Assembly (NCBI GenBank): GCA_022641835.1
Contig: CP048724.1
Coordinates: 248,001-312,000, forward strand
From: Petasospora fabianii
Taxonomy: Eukaryota > Ascomycota > Saccharomycetes > Phaffomycetales > Wickerhamomycetaceae
Direction: 5' to 3'
Length of the DNA: 64,000 nucleotides
Shown: positions 20,882 to 30,945 of the stretch, piece by piece
Layout of the letters: each line of letters begins with the position of its first letter
Position numbering within the stretch: the first letter of the stretch is position 1
The notes under the pieces: model-generated
Database searches by the model: none
Told to the model about the DNA's origin: nothing
The model's input: only the letters and a program-made list of their open reading frames with translations
Position numbers and translations under genes: made by a program

Positions 20882-21953
20882 GATGTTTGCTTTTGTCATA
20901 TAAGATGGTGAAGTTGACTGAGTTACGGTTTGCACATTGTAAATAAAGGGCCATGTACATATCATCTTTGATGAAGATTAACTTCTCTTGTAGCTTACAC
21001 TTGATGAACTCCTGTTCACACCACCCTGTACCTGTAAACTACGTAATAACTTGCTCGACTGATACCGTACAGCTCGGGTATTAGAAGAGGTACAACAATG
21101 ATGGTCGTCTTTACCATCATCAGCTTACTTGACAGCACATAACTTGTCAAGTCCACTTTAAAAATCACCTCTGATACCAGTAGTTACTTATCTTGCTTCG
21201 GAGTTCTCTGTTGGATGATAGCAGTTCATTATTGGAATTCATTAAATTCTGTTTTCACCAAATAAATTTTTAAAAGAAGAGTGTAATAAACTCTAGTTTG
21301 ATGATTGAGAAGAAGAATAGCATACATAAACTTACAAAATTAGGTTACGAACGGTACAAAGTGTATCTTGATTAGCTTTTATGAAGGCTAACCACAAGAA
21401 TTTAAAAGCACAGCATACCTAAAATCTACTTTAAACAAAGCGTATGAAAGAAATAAGTCGGCTAGGTACAGCTTATATGTCCGGGTTTATGCAAGTTAAG
21501 ATGCACAAGTTGATTAGTAGACGAAGATTTCACTATCACAAAGGTCCCAAGATCGTTGAATATTGATAACTTCAAGAGAGATGAAATGATTAACCCTCTA
21601 ATTTAAAGGGAAACTAGTAGCACTAATGTTTTGACTCCGTTATTTGAAGGTATTGATCATTGATGAGCTAGATGACAAGCATTGATGATCAAGCCCGTTA
21701 ACATGAGGAGCGCTGATTCAAATGAAGCAGCAAGACATAAGATATACACAAACTGTTTCCTTGACAACTGATTACTTACATATAAAGAAGCACTTATTAA
21801 AAAGAGAATCCAGATGTATAAGTATTTGTACTACTGTAGTTAAAGAGAACCCGGTACGCGCCACACGCTTCACCGGGGCACTACTATTACATAAAGAACG
21901 TCCGATGACCTTTACGATTCACTTATCGAATACTTCTTTATTGTAAGTCACCG
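20882..21953. other. Long intergenic region upstream of the first F-box gene
   Basis: 1072 bp, AT-rich, without a convincing gene. A 74-codon ATG frame at 21722-21946 stops 7 bp before the F-box ATG; it has no recognisable features and could at most be an upstream reading frame. No tRNA or repeat was recognised. Confidence 0.5.
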
Positions 21954-23909
21954 ATGACTCAACGGCTTACACTACTCGATCTTCCTAATGAGATCCTTTT
22001 CAAGATTCTTTATCAGCTGACGGATATCAAGGACTTGGCTTCACTAGCTCAAATCCCCGAGATCAAACGGGAGATGGCTCAATTTGTCAGAGTAGTTCTT
22101 GTGCCCGGTGAGAAGCGGATTATGTACTTGGACGAAGTGTTTCATGATTTCCCAGTGTCAAGCTTTGCTGATCGTGCTCCCGAGCTTAGTATCAACCTGT
22201 GTGAGTGGGATGTGGGTCGGTATCTACGGTCCAGCAGTGAGGTGAGCACAGTGAGCTTGGTAGAAACTATCAGGTCAAATATTCTCTCACAGTGCAACAT
22301 CCGCAATTTCTTGTTTGTTTCAAGATTGAGTGAGATTGGGAAGTTTTCGGATGTACAGACGGAGGCATTTCTGATACAGGGGCTCATTGAGCCATTGCTG
22401 AAAGATCGAAGATTTGTCATCACCTTCCTTTCAAAGACGATACGGATGCGTTCGACCGATTTGACAGATGCTGATATAAAGCTGCCCAACATCACCGAGA
22501 TGACGATGCAAGATGTTAATGGAGAACCATACCGTGAATTTCAGAAGCTTCAACCGTGGAATTTGAGTGTCTATGGAAGCACACGAAGAAACTGGACCTC
22601 CGTCATAGACACTGAAAACATTGAAAAGATCTTTGTTCAATCTACACACATGGCACACACTGGTGAGTTTTTGACATTACAGAGCAGAACACCAAGCCCC
22701 GACCCATTTACACTCCGCTCTCATACATTTGCCAATCTGAAAGACCTTTCCCTTGCATCCATCAATTGCCTTTGCGACCTAACTTTCCCACTTCTCGAAA
22801 ACCTCACACTCCAGATAACCCCATTCACCGAGACAACAAGAGTTGTGGTTCCAATCATATCCAATATTTCAGCGCCAAGTTGTGCTGCTCTATGGGTTTC
22901 AATCAGTACAACATCCCCACCAGAACTCCAATCAAAAGAGTTCCCATACATTCTACCTCTAGTGGAGAGGATCAACATGCCACAGTTGACTGTTCTCGAG
23001 ATGCGAATCACACCGACAACGCTTCGATTTGGTGAGAATGAGAACTCTCATAATGAGAATGGTGATAGACTCGCCTACATGGACTGGGAGGAGACGTTTG
23101 GTATCAATGGGTTCGATCGTGTTGGATGCACATGTGATCATAATGATGAAAACGAAGCGATGGCTTGTAAGCATGGGTGGCCCTCTGCTGGTATGATCAC
23201 GATGTCTGGTGCTACTGCTGGTATGAAGCTTGGTCCAGAGTTTTTGGGACAGCAAAAATTCTTCAATGTATCTTTTAGAGACCAAGGGAGGGTTCCGAGC
23301 ATTGGGGTCGAGTTGGGGAAGATGCATTTGTTGCATTCAATCAACGTTACGGACTTGAGAACTAAGGGTGAAATGTTGAGGGTTCCCTCTGTGATTCCAA
23401 AGCTGAAGAACTCGTTGACGTTCTTGCAGATCCATAGATTGGGTAGCGAGGAGGATGAAGAGCCCGTGATGAGTATTGATTTCCCTGAAATTGCTAAAAG
23501 ATTCCCAGATCTCCATGCGCTGGATGTTTGTGAGATTGCAAGTGAAGATGTTGTTGACGCTGATTTGTCACTGGTTTTCAACGATATTCATCTGTTGGTG
23601 CTACAGAACAGTCGAATGGATGATATACTGGAGTTTTTGGAGTCATTCAAGGCACCGAAATTGGAGGCATTGGAGATTATTGATTGCATCAAACCAAGAC
23701 TTGATTTTGAGGACACACCGACTCTTTTGCGGAGATTCAAAGGATGTGTTGAGGACCACTTTGCACACATTGAGAGATTAGCAGTATCGTTTGGTGACTG
23801 GTCAGAAAAGTCTTTGATCGAGGAGGCACTCGGAGATGACATTGTGGACATGACAAAGTTTCCACACTTGACGGACGTGACGATCAGACGGCTTCCTGTG
23901 GCGCAGTAA
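21954..23909 (+). CDS. F-box protein with LRR-like repeats, lineage-specific family member 1
   Basis: 651 residues from ATG 21954. An F-box fills residues 5-45 (LLDLPNEILFKILYQLTDIK), followed by the family motif QFVRVVLVPG. The rest consists of irregular leucine-rich segments such as FANLKDLSLASINCL and FPDLHALDVCEIAS. F-box proteins recruit substrates to SCF ubiquitin ligases through Skp1. The substrate is unknown; diverged LRR regions usually do the recognition. A Cys/His-containing stretch near residues 382-403 (CTCDHNDENEAMACKHG) is peculiar to this copy. Three more members lie in the window (26054-27202, 29656-30945, 51899-53784), and this is the longest intact one. No S. cerevisiae orthologue is recognised. 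Confidence 0.85.
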   Translation: MTQRLTLLDLPNEILFKILYQLTDIKDLASLAQIPEIKREMAQFVRVVLVPGEKRIMYLDEVFHDFPVSSFADRAPELSINLCEWDVGRYLRSSSEVSTVSLVETIRSNILSQCNIRNFLFVSRLSEIGKFSDVQTEAFLIQGLIEPLLKDRRFVITFLSKTIRMRSTDLTDADIKLPNITEMTMQDVNGEPYREFQKLQPWNLSVYGSTRRNWTSVIDTENIEKIFVQSTHMAHTGEFLTLQSRTPSPDPFTLRSHTFANLKDLSLASINCLCDLTFPLLENLTLQITPFTETTRVVVPIISNISAPSCAALWVSISTTSPPELQSKEFPYILPLVERINMPQLTVLEMRITPTTLRFGENENSHNENGDRLAYMDWEETFGINGFDRVGCTCDHNDENEAMACKHGWPSAGMITMSGATAGMKLGPEFLGQQKFFNVSFRDQGRVPSIGVELGKMHLLHSINVTDLRTKGEMLRVPSVIPKLKNSLTFLQIHRLGSEEDEEPVMSIDFPEIAKRFPDLHALDVCEIASEDVVDADLSLVFNDIHLLVLQNSRMDDILEFLESFKAPKLEALEIIDCIKPRLDFEDTPTLLRRFKGCVEDHFAHIERLAVSFGDWSEKSLIEEALGDDIVDMTKFPHLTDVTIRRLPVAQ

Positions 23910-24522
23910 TGTGCATGCAATGATCCGAAGAAGGCGGCCGTAACTCTTAGCTATCATAATTCCCGTAAGTATGTCTGCACGCACGGTACCATTTGCCGTT
24001 TTGCGCAAGCAAGGTGCTATGCCTGACCCAACTCCAATCTATCAATCCATGTAGGGCACACAATGTAAGATATACTTGAGGCTTCTATTGGAATGGGCTG
24101 TACCACCTTCAGCGACCAAGCCCTAGATAATCATTCAAGGGGTTAAGCTGCGCTAGTCAACTGGAAAACGGGTGTTTTGCGTAACACCGGTAAGTACATG
24201 CAGTAACGGCCTAGTCGTGTACGTTTTCTGAGTGATTAGCCCTGATCTTGAAAAACACACTTATTACACAGCCATAGATAACATGCGAGGATACTCTTGA
24301 ACTGGTAGCGTCAAATCCACCAAGCACCCAGCAAAATCTTGTTCAAAGCGTCATTCTCTGAGCCGTGAACACTCCTGCGAGATGCTGCGGCTTTACGGGC
24401 TCGAAGTTTTGGGGCGGAAAGTGGACGTGACTTTACGGTCTCGGAACTTTAGTTTAAAAAGATGCCTTTTACCTGCTTTTTCTGTGGGGTGTTTAGTGCT
24501 TGTTGTGTCTAGCCACATCGTA
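23910..24522. other. Intergenic region, promoter of the yapsin-like gene
   Basis: 613 bp. The yapsin reading frame stays open back to an ATG at 24382, but the secretory leader starts at 24523. A small inverted repeat, GGTGTT (24171-24176) and AACACC (24183-24188), was seen. Nothing else is recognised. Confidence 0.5.
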
Positions 24523-26037
24523 ATGCACCTTCCACAACTACTGGCTCTGGCCTTGGTCACCCCGGCACTCGCTGCAACAAGGCTCACACTCAGAGGCCCA
24601 GCCACTGGTCGCGTGCCTACCCGCTTCCACAAGAGATCAGACTCTCTCTCCTCTGCCACATTGGAGGGTCACTACACCTACCAGGTTATGGCGAAGATCG
24701 GTACTCCGCCTCAGGATGTCAGGATGAACGTGAAGTTCACATCCGGTGATATCTTTGTCTCATCGGCTACCACTCCCAATGATGGTATCGACAAAGACTT
24801 CCTCTTCAACGAGACCGCGTCGTCTACATGGGGGTTCAACGAGACATATACCGAGTGGAACACTGCTGACACATACTTGGGCTTTTATGGCACCTACCAG
24901 GACGACAGAAGCGGAAGGTATGGTAATGATACCTTTAGATGGAACAATTACACCGTCAACGAGATGAAAATGGCCTGGGGTAACGGCTCCGAGTCATATC
25001 TTGGCCTCGGACCAAACTGGATGCAAGATTCCTCCACTGGTCATAACTTTGCATACGAGTATCCGACGTTTACCCAGAGACTGGTTGAGAATGGTGATAT
25101 TGGCAATGCCACAATGTCTCTCTACTTTGAAGAGGCTACCAGCGGTGAGCTTACTGTCTTGCTTGGTGGTATTGACGCCAATAAGTTCTTTGGGGAGCTA
25201 TACACGGTCCCCCTTGTGGAAGCTGGCCAAACTGACGTTTCAATCACATTATCCAATATCGGATTCATTATCAACGGTGAAGAGACTACGACACACCGCA
25301 TCGCTGATAAGTACCCAGTGCAAGTCAACTATGACGAAACAGGGTCTCGTCTCCCATTCGAGGTTTACAACCAGCTCATGACTTTACTCAACGCCACATG
25401 GAGTGAAACTTACCACGAGTACTCCATTGATTGCCCATCTACCAATTTAGAAGCATACAACACAAGTTTGGTTTTAGATTTCCAAGGAAAACCCATCCAG
25501 GTCCCAGTTGCATATCTGATCGACTATCAACAAGATGGTCAATGTTTCCTCGACCTCGCTCCAGATGACGGTCTCAGCTATCTCATTTTTGGCACATCCA
25601 TGCTCAAGTCAATGTACATGCTTTTCGACTATGAGAACAAGGAGGTCTCCATTGCACAAGCCAGATACACCACCGACAAGGACATAGAGCAAATGGATAA
25701 CGTCCATGCGAGATCTGCCCCAGACTACCACAATACATATGTGTACACCACAAAGACCAAGACGGTTAAGAAGGACGAAATTACATTAGCTACTGAGATC
25801 ACCGATCCGACTCAACTGGGTATGACTGGTAACAGTGAGTCCTCTTACTCTTTTTCAATTGTGTCGGAAGTGGAGTCTTACTACGAATGGGTTTCTACCA
25901 ATGGCAGTATTTTTGGAAGACCATACTGGAATGTTAGTAACACTAGTTCCTCAAATGGTGCTAATGTTGCTACTGCTACTAGTGTACCAATTGTCGCATA
26001 CTGCGCTTTGTTTTATGTCGGTGCATTGTTGTTGTAA
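24523..26037 (+). CDS. GPI-anchored yapsin-like A1 aspartyl protease homologue lacking both catalytic aspartates
   Basis: The chosen start gives MHLPQLLALALVTPALA, a signal peptide; an ATG 47 codons upstream would bury it. 504 residues. A pro-region ends in Lys37-Arg38, a Kex2-type site. The pepsin fold is recognisable (YTYQVMAKIGTPPQDVRMNV, LYTVPLVEAG, FGTSMLKSMYMLFDYENKEVSIAQARY) and many Asn-x-Ser/Thr sequons are present. Where yapsins have LLDTGSADLWV this protein reads NVKFTSGDIFV, with Lys71 at the Asp position. Where the second lobe has LLDSGTT it reads QVNYDETGS, with Asn269 at that column. No DTG or DSG triad exists, so proteolysis is very unlikely. The C-terminus is a Ser/Asn-rich spacer plus a hydrophobic tail ending GALLL, typical of GPI anchoring. 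It may be a wall protein or a decoy. The frame is intact, so it is under some constraint. Confidence 0.88.
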   Translation: MHLPQLLALALVTPALAATRLTLRGPATGRVPTRFHKRSDSLSSATLEGHYTYQVMAKIGTPPQDVRMNVKFTSGDIFVSSATTPNDGIDKDFLFNETASSTWGFNETYTEWNTADTYLGFYGTYQDDRSGRYGNDTFRWNNYTVNEMKMAWGNGSESYLGLGPNWMQDSSTGHNFAYEYPTFTQRLVENGDIGNATMSLYFEEATSGELTVLLGGIDANKFFGELYTVPLVEAGQTDVSITLSNIGFIINGEETTTHRIADKYPVQVNYDETGSRLPFEVYNQLMTLLNATWSETYHEYSIDCPSTNLEAYNTSLVLDFQGKPIQVPVAYLIDYQQDGQCFLDLAPDDGLSYLIFGTSMLKSMYMLFDYENKEVSIAQARYTTDKDIEQMDNVHARSAPDYHNTYVYTTKTKTVKKDEITLATEITDPTQLGMTGNSESSYSFSIVSEVESYYEWVSTNGSIFGRPYWNVSNTSSSNGANVATATSVPIVAYCALFYVGALLL

Positions 26038-26053
26038 TAGCGCCCATATAACT

Positions 26054-27202
26054 TTAACGGATCTTGTCATCTTTGAAATATAGGACAGGCTCCGGCTGAT
26101 ACGTAAACACTTTGAAGTCAGCCCAAGACAGATCAGAATCTATAGTGGTGAATATTGACAGCGCAGGAAACTCAACCTTATTCAGCATTGGACATCTCAA
26201 TGCCTCGACTTTCCCATCTAGAGTCGCATGTATGGAGAGATTTTCCAGAACATCAAACCCGGAAAGCTTGATCTTCACCTCACGTTGCTCTCGGGACTCA
26301 CTATCAAAGCAAGCTACTGATAAACGAAGCGAGCGTAGGGTGGACCCCAGGACCTTAGACATTGCTGCAAGCATCTCATCAGTATCGTATTGCTTTGTAC
26401 CCTGCATCTTAGCAGAGAAATCGACACCAATATCAATACTCTTCACATGGGAGAATATGTTACAAGGAACACCACCAGCCATCAACAGAGCAGACACAAA
26501 TGTCATTTCCGCACTGATTATGGTCAATTTTTCCAATTTTTCGAGACGAGGAGGGAGTTTCTCTCTATTAACGACTGCTTTCTTTCGACTAAGCCCCTGG
26601 TTCCAAGGACATGGACGCATCGCCTTCGAATGCCAGCTGTAAACCGGTCTCGAACCTCGTATTGTCAATTCTTTCAAGAATGGGAAATTGAGGAAGCAAT
26701 GGTCGATGTTACAATCATCAATAATGAATGATCTGGACAAGAAAACGAGAGTTGACCTCGAGTCAGGTATCACTTTGCTAGAGAGCCTGCGGCTTGTGAA
26801 GATCGCTTGACATCTGGCTCGATACTTGACTAAGGAAGTGCTGGTTGGGTCAATGATGTAATTTGAAATATGACGTTGGATGAAGAATTTGTCAGTGTCA
26901 AACTCAAATCCTTCGGATATACTTACTGGATTCTCGTTGGAGTAAGTGTACTCAATGATGTTGATGCTGTATTCCGGGGCAATGTCCTGAATGTTCACTA
27001 TGGGGAGGTTATGCTTTACAAAGTTATCCTGGAGGAATGCAGAGATCTCAGCGTTCTCGGTGACACAGATACGTATCATTTTTTGGAGGGTGGTCATCAG
27101 TTGTGGGATTGATAGGATTGATATGATAACCTCAATATCGTGCACATAAGAGAGGATGAGGAATAACACTTCGGAGGGGAGATCAAGTACTGATATGGGC
27201 AT
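26054..27202 (-). CDS. F-box protein, lineage-specific family member 2
   Basis: 382 residues from ATG 27202. The N-terminal F-box is SVLDLPSEVLFLILSYVHDI. A segment parallel to the longer paralogue follows, with APEYSINIIEYT matching APELSINLCEWD in the 21954 gene. LRR-like stretches include LKELTIRGSRPVYSW and LEKLTIISAEMTF. It is shorter than the 651-residue member and ends abruptly after the repeats, possibly a natural C-terminal shortening. It converges on the yapsin-like gene with only 16 bp between stop codons. Function is inferred to be an SCF substrate receptor. Confidence 0.82.
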   Translation of the reverse strand: MPISVLDLPSEVLFLILSYVHDIEVIISILSIPQLMTTLQKMIRICVTENAEISAFLQDNFVKHNLPIVNIQDIAPEYSINIIEYTYSNENPVSISEGFEFDTDKFFIQRHISNYIIDPTSTSLVKYRARCQAIFTSRRLSSKVIPDSRSTLVFLSRSFIIDDCNIDHCFLNFPFLKELTIRGSRPVYSWHSKAMRPCPWNQGLSRKKAVVNREKLPPRLEKLEKLTIISAEMTFVSALLMAGGVPCNIFSHVKSIDIGVDFSAKMQGTKQYDTDEMLAAMSKVLGSTLRSLRLSVACFDSESREQREVKIKLSGFDVLENLSIHATLDGKVEALRCPMLNKVEFPALSIFTTIDSDLSWADFKVFTYQPEPVLYFKDDKIR

Positions 27203-27491
27203 GGCTTGGGTTCCCTTGAAGTTGGCACTGTGTGTGATTACTGATGGGGAGGGTATTCGAGCAGTCAGTGATATACACTTGCTTCTATGAACAGGGCGTG
27301 TGTAAAATAAGATCGAAGAGAAAGCGGGGGACCCATATGCGATAAGATAAAAAGAAAGGGGTGTACGGATGTTTCCGAGGGCTCACCCATGACAGACAAT
27401 ATGGTTTCTACAATAATCGATAGGTAGTCGATGAACATCACTACATGTGCTTCTCATGATCATGATGTGGTGTAATGCATTAGTTGAGTGT

Positions 27492-28178
27492 TTAGATGAG
27501 GATTGCTCTCCCGTCCAGCACATGACTCCGTACAGCAGAGTAACGAATGAGATAGATACCACCTCCAACCAAATCAATCTCTTCGTCACCGATGTAGATT
27601 GTATCAACGACATCGTCAAGCATCTTAACAAATACCGGGGAGTCCATGTCTGGTTCTTCAATCATAGACAGACCACCACCGGTATCATCAAGTGCCTGAA
27701 GATGTTCTGGCATCTGTGAGAGGAACAATGAGTTGTAAAGTTGGACGAGTGCCTTGAAGTGGTTCTCCATGTATGTTGTCTCCTCTGCTGATAAACGTTT
27801 CACCACGTCTTCAGATGTGCGAATGTGTACTGTGTACTTGTCAATCTTGGAGAGTCGTGTCCTGAGATATGATCTGATGAGGAAGTTGACTCTATCGAGC
27901 TCAGATTCCACAATCATGAGGTGGAGTTTGATATCCTTCTCGGCGGTTTGTAGTTCGATGGAGTTCATCTCGATAAATTCCACTTGTTGTCGTATGCGTT
28001 CCAGTAGTCTTTCGAGAAGATCCTCCTTGTAGTCAAGGAGCTCGGGACACATACGTTCAGAGATCCATGCCTGTGTCAATTCAGCGAGGTCTCTGCGCTT
28101 GAGCTCTGTGAGATCGAAACCTTCTGGACGGGTATCACGATCAAAGTCTCGGAGAATGTCGTCAAAGGAGACTTCCAT
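27492..28178 (-). CDS. SLD5: GINS complex subunit Sld5
   Basis: Sld5 is one of four GINS subunits, which with Cdc45 and Mcm2-7 form the replicative helicase. The ATG at 28178 gives MEVSFDDILRDFDRDTRPEG and 228 residues; the frame continues upstream only through a TTG. The helical A-domain carries ERMCPELLDYKEDLLERLLE and FLIRSYLRTRLSKIDKYTVH, close to yeast FVIRSYIRCRLSKIDKFSLY. The small B-domain ends GGGIYLIRYSAVRSHVLDGR plus AlaIleLeuIle, matching the yeast ending. S. cerevisiae Sld5 is longer (294) owing to a low-complexity insert missing here. MCB and SCB-like boxes lie about 100-130 bp upstream, fitting G1/S expression. Confidence 0.96.
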   Translation of the reverse strand: MEVSFDDILRDFDRDTRPEGFDLTELKRRDLAELTQAWISERMCPELLDYKEDLLERLLERIRQQVEFIEMNSIELQTAEKDIKLHLMIVESELDRVNFLIRSYLRTRLSKIDKYTVHIRTSEDVVKRLSAEETTYMENHFKALVQLYNSLFLSQMPEHLQALDDTGGGLSMIEEPDMDSPVFVKMLDDVVDTIYIGDEEIDLVGGGIYLIRYSAVRSHVLDGRAILI

Positions 28179-29052
28179 GGCAAAAAGAATGTGTGAAATG
28201 TCCCTGAAGACTACTCTGAACAAAGCAGATAGCAGAGAGATGATCGAATGCCAAAGTTAAAGAGAAGAGCCGAGTCCAACGCGTTTCGATATTTTCGCGT
28301 TTCGCGTTGTGTGTTGTCATGACGACGCAATAAATTAACGGGACCATCTTAAAGGTCTCTCTATATAGTTAACTCTTTTGATCCAAGTTAGTTAAATTAC
28401 TTTGAGAGATACAACTCTGTGGAAAGGTTTGCAGAAGGTATTCTTACTATCAACGATAAGCAGGATGAAATTTTATCTATGGATCGTTTGTGTGAGTTAG
28501 GAAGAGGGAGGAGATCTGTGAAAGAAGAAAAGCTCACTTGATGATGAGGCGGGATGGTGAGGGCAATGGTGCAACCAGAGATAAACTCAAAGGTTTTGAG
28601 TACACACTATGAGCCATAATGGCATGAAAAAGGAACTTTGGGAAGAGGTTACGGATTTGCTAAAGGCATACGTAAGAGATGCTCTCAAGTCAGAAGTACT
28701 TATGGAGCCCATTTGGTGATTGTCAATGATACAAGAGCTTGATCCCCACTTAAAGTCAAGATCAAGAGTGCGATTGGGCCTAGAGATGCAACTTGAGTGA
28801 CCTAGAACATGTGATGCTCTACTTAATCAATTTCTTTCGAAGCTCTAACTCCAAACTTTCCCGCCTAAGGGTAACCCGGCCTTTGAGCATGCAGGGTCCG
28901 CTTATCTCCACCTTTCGTTCTTATCTTGAGCCCATCAAAGAGTAGCTCAGATCTTCAACTTGCCTTCAACTGATTCAGGTCACACAGCTGTGAGATACAC
29001 TACTATAAGCGCACAAGATACACGTCATAGGGCCAGAACCCCAATATATAAC
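28179..29052. other. Divergent promoter region, SLD5 and orphan gene
   Basis: 874 bp. It holds the cell-cycle boxes near SLD5 and a TATATAA stretch just before the orphan gene's ATG. No other gene was recognised. Confidence 0.5.
28279..28306. promoter_or_regulatory. MCB box and two SCB-like boxes upstream of SLD5
   Basis: ACGCGT at 28279-28284 (the MCB core bound by MBF) is followed by TTTCGCG at 28293-28299 and 28300-28306 (CGCGAAA on the other strand, the SCB/Swi4 core). They lie 101-128 bp upstream of the SLD5 ATG. S. cerevisiae replication genes use such boxes for G1/S transcription. They could also act on the divergent gene at 29053. Confidence 0.65.
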
Positions 29053-29592
29053 ATGTCCAGTGATCCAGAGAAGGACAACTTTAAAGACGAGTGGGTCATG
29101 GTACCAGGAAATGACGCATCCCAGCCCATCGATCTCCAAAAACTAAAGAGCGTCAATGATGTGTTCAAAAGACATTTAAAATCTGGATTGTCCTCCTCAG
29201 TGGAAGATGTTACCAGCCTTGCCCAAAATGTCATCCATTTTAACGACGTACTAATCTCCTTCCTTAGCCTCCAGGTTAAAGCCGATGGGACCAGTATCAA
29301 GTTACCCGAGGACTCGAAAAGACAGGGAGTTGCATCGGAGGATTTAAGCACCAATTCTAGTCTTGACTTCAATGGTGGTGGTGGAGGTGGCGGTGGCTTT
29401 GGAGGAAAGATTGACCTTGGTGATGGATGTGGATCTCATGCTGGTCGTCAGCATGGCACCAAAGATCATCAACAGAACGATGAACCAAGAGTCGATTTGA
29501 GAAATGATGATAACAAAGGTCAGACGCTCAAGATTTCTAATATTCCATCAAACATGTCCTTGGACTTGCAATTTGTTGCATCTAAGCCGTGA
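29053..29592 (+). CDS. Orphan protein with glycine run, unknown function
   Basis: 179 residues from ATG 29053; the frame stays open further upstream but only through a TTG, and a TATATAA stretch ends just 3 bp before the ATG, arguing for a short leader or a slightly downstream start. Hydrophilic and acidic at first (DPEKDNFKDEWVMVPGND), then a helical stretch at residues 35-80 with LKSVNDVFKRHL and VTSLAQNVIHFNDVLISFLS, then a flexible tail with eight consecutive glycines (about 112-119) and His/Asp/Gln-rich sequence. No signal peptide, transmembrane span or known domain was seen. Its 3' end faces the F-box gene at 29656 with 63 bp between stops. I do not recognise a homologue. Confidence 0.6.
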   Translation: MSSDPEKDNFKDEWVMVPGNDASQPIDLQKLKSVNDVFKRHLKSGLSSSVEDVTSLAQNVIHFNDVLISFLSLQVKADGTSIKLPEDSKRQGVASEDLSTNSSLDFNGGGGGGGGFGGKIDLGDGCGSHAGRQHGTKDHQQNDEPRVDLRNDDNKGQTLKISNIPSNMSLDLQFVASKP

Positions 29593-29655
29593 CTTGTGTC
29601 ATCACCTACATGTTCCTGTAATATACACACAACGTTTGTCTTTATCTTATTTCAA

Positions 29656-30945
29656 TCATGCTGCTGAGATAGTCTTCAGACCACATTTAGGTGATGGGGA
29701 TGTGACAACTTTACCAGTCAAAGTTGCTTCCTTCAAGTGTTCCATTCCCTCGGAACAAATCACTGTCTCAACTGATGATGGTACTGCAACTTTAGAAACT
29801 TTATTAACCACTGCCGAGCCTAGAAGTCGATGAACAAATGGCACAACTGTGAAGTTGAACTGCTTACATTGCGGTAAGTCTAGATCCATGATCTTTGGAA
29901 GAACATCTCCATAGACATCCAACGAGAATGTCTTTGCAATTGGTGCTGAGACGTTCTTGATCATTGGTTGTGCAAAGATACCGTTTGTTTGACCTGGAAC
30001 GGTCTTTATCACAAGTTTTAAGAGTGATGGTAGTGTGATGTTCTCCATGTGTTTGATGCCATTAAGCTCAAGATTTGTCAAGACTGGGAAGTTAAGGTTG
30101 GATAGTGTAGAGTATTTTGTCTCTTGATGGAAATGCTTTCTTGAATTGCTTTCATAGACGTTCTTGGATAAGAACGCATCAGAGTTAGTAGTATAAAACT
30201 CCCAGTCATTAAAATCAATAGTTAATGATTCAAGACGACTAATGTTTGCCTGTGTGATACAGTAAGCTGGGAAACGTTCGAGATGAAGTGTCTTTAGTTC
30301 CCAGGCGGGGAATGCAACATCAGCCCAGTCATAGACATTAAGCATACTGCGATGATTTTCCTGACCTTGCACTCTAAGTGATTCCACTGATGGTGCAAAG
30401 AGCTTCTTAGACTTGTTCCACCATGATGTTGTGATGTGATCATTATCTGCCCATCTTTTATTTTCCCTCTCTTCAGAGTCCTTGATGAACGACATCTCAA
30501 CGTTTTTAGATGCTAAGAACACACTCTCAAACATACCTAAGTTCTCCTCAAGGGGAAGACGAACATATCCTTCATTTTGCTCTGAGGGGATCCCGACACC
30601 AAGAACAACACGAGTCTTCTTGAATGTGGAAGCAGTCTTAAGAATCTCCTTACATTTGGCTAAATTGTCGGGGTTATTGAGTTCAACAAAGGCGATTGTG
30701 AACTCCTCAATCAAGAAATCATCAAGTGTACTTGCAAGCCAACCCTGGGAGCCATCCACGAAGGGGAACTCATTGAACACTTTCAATGCGTTGGTATCAT
30801 CGCTATAAACGCGGACAAATTGTCCCACCCTCTCGCGGACGGTGGGGGAACATGCGGCGATATTAGCGATATCCTGTGGGTCTTGGAGGTGCCAACAGAT
30901 CTCAAACAACACCGGTGTTGGGAAATCAAGATATGAGGTTGTCAT
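29656..30945 (-). CDS. F-box protein, lineage-specific family member 3
   Basis: 429 residues from ATG 30945. The N-terminal F-box is YLDFPTPVLFEICWHLQDPQ, followed by the family tag RERVGQFVRVYSDD. LRR-like segments follow (FPAWELKTLHLERFP, ISRLESLTIDFNDWEF, FPVLTNLELNGIKHM, LPSLLKLVIKT). The F-box and the QFVRV tag align with the other three copies, while the repeat region has diverged strongly. An adaptor for an SCF ubiquitin ligase is inferred; the target is unknown. Confidence 0.83.
   Translation of the reverse strand: MTTSYLDFPTPVLFEICWHLQDPQDIANIAACSPTVRERVGQFVRVYSDDTNALKVFNEFPFVDGSQGWLASTLDDFLIEEFTIAFVELNNPDNLAKCKEILKTASTFKKTRVVLGVGIPSEQNEGYVRLPLEENLGMFESVFLASKNVEMSFIKDSEERENKRWADNDHITTSWWNKSKKLFAPSVESLRVQGQENHRSMLNVYDWADVAFPAWELKTLHLERFPAYCITQANISRLESLTIDFNDWEFYTTNSDAFLSKNVYESNSRKHFHQETKYSTLSNLNFPVLTNLELNGIKHMENITLPSLLKLVIKTVPGQTNGIFAQPMIKNVSAPIAKTFSLDVYGDVLPKIMDLDLPQCKQFNFTVVPFVHRLLGSAVVNKVSKVAVPSSVETVICSEGMEHLKEATLTGKVVTSPSPKCGLKTISAA

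Noticed and set aside
21722-21946. 74-codon ATG frame just before F-box gene 1
   Set aside because: No recognisable features; at most an upstream reading frame.
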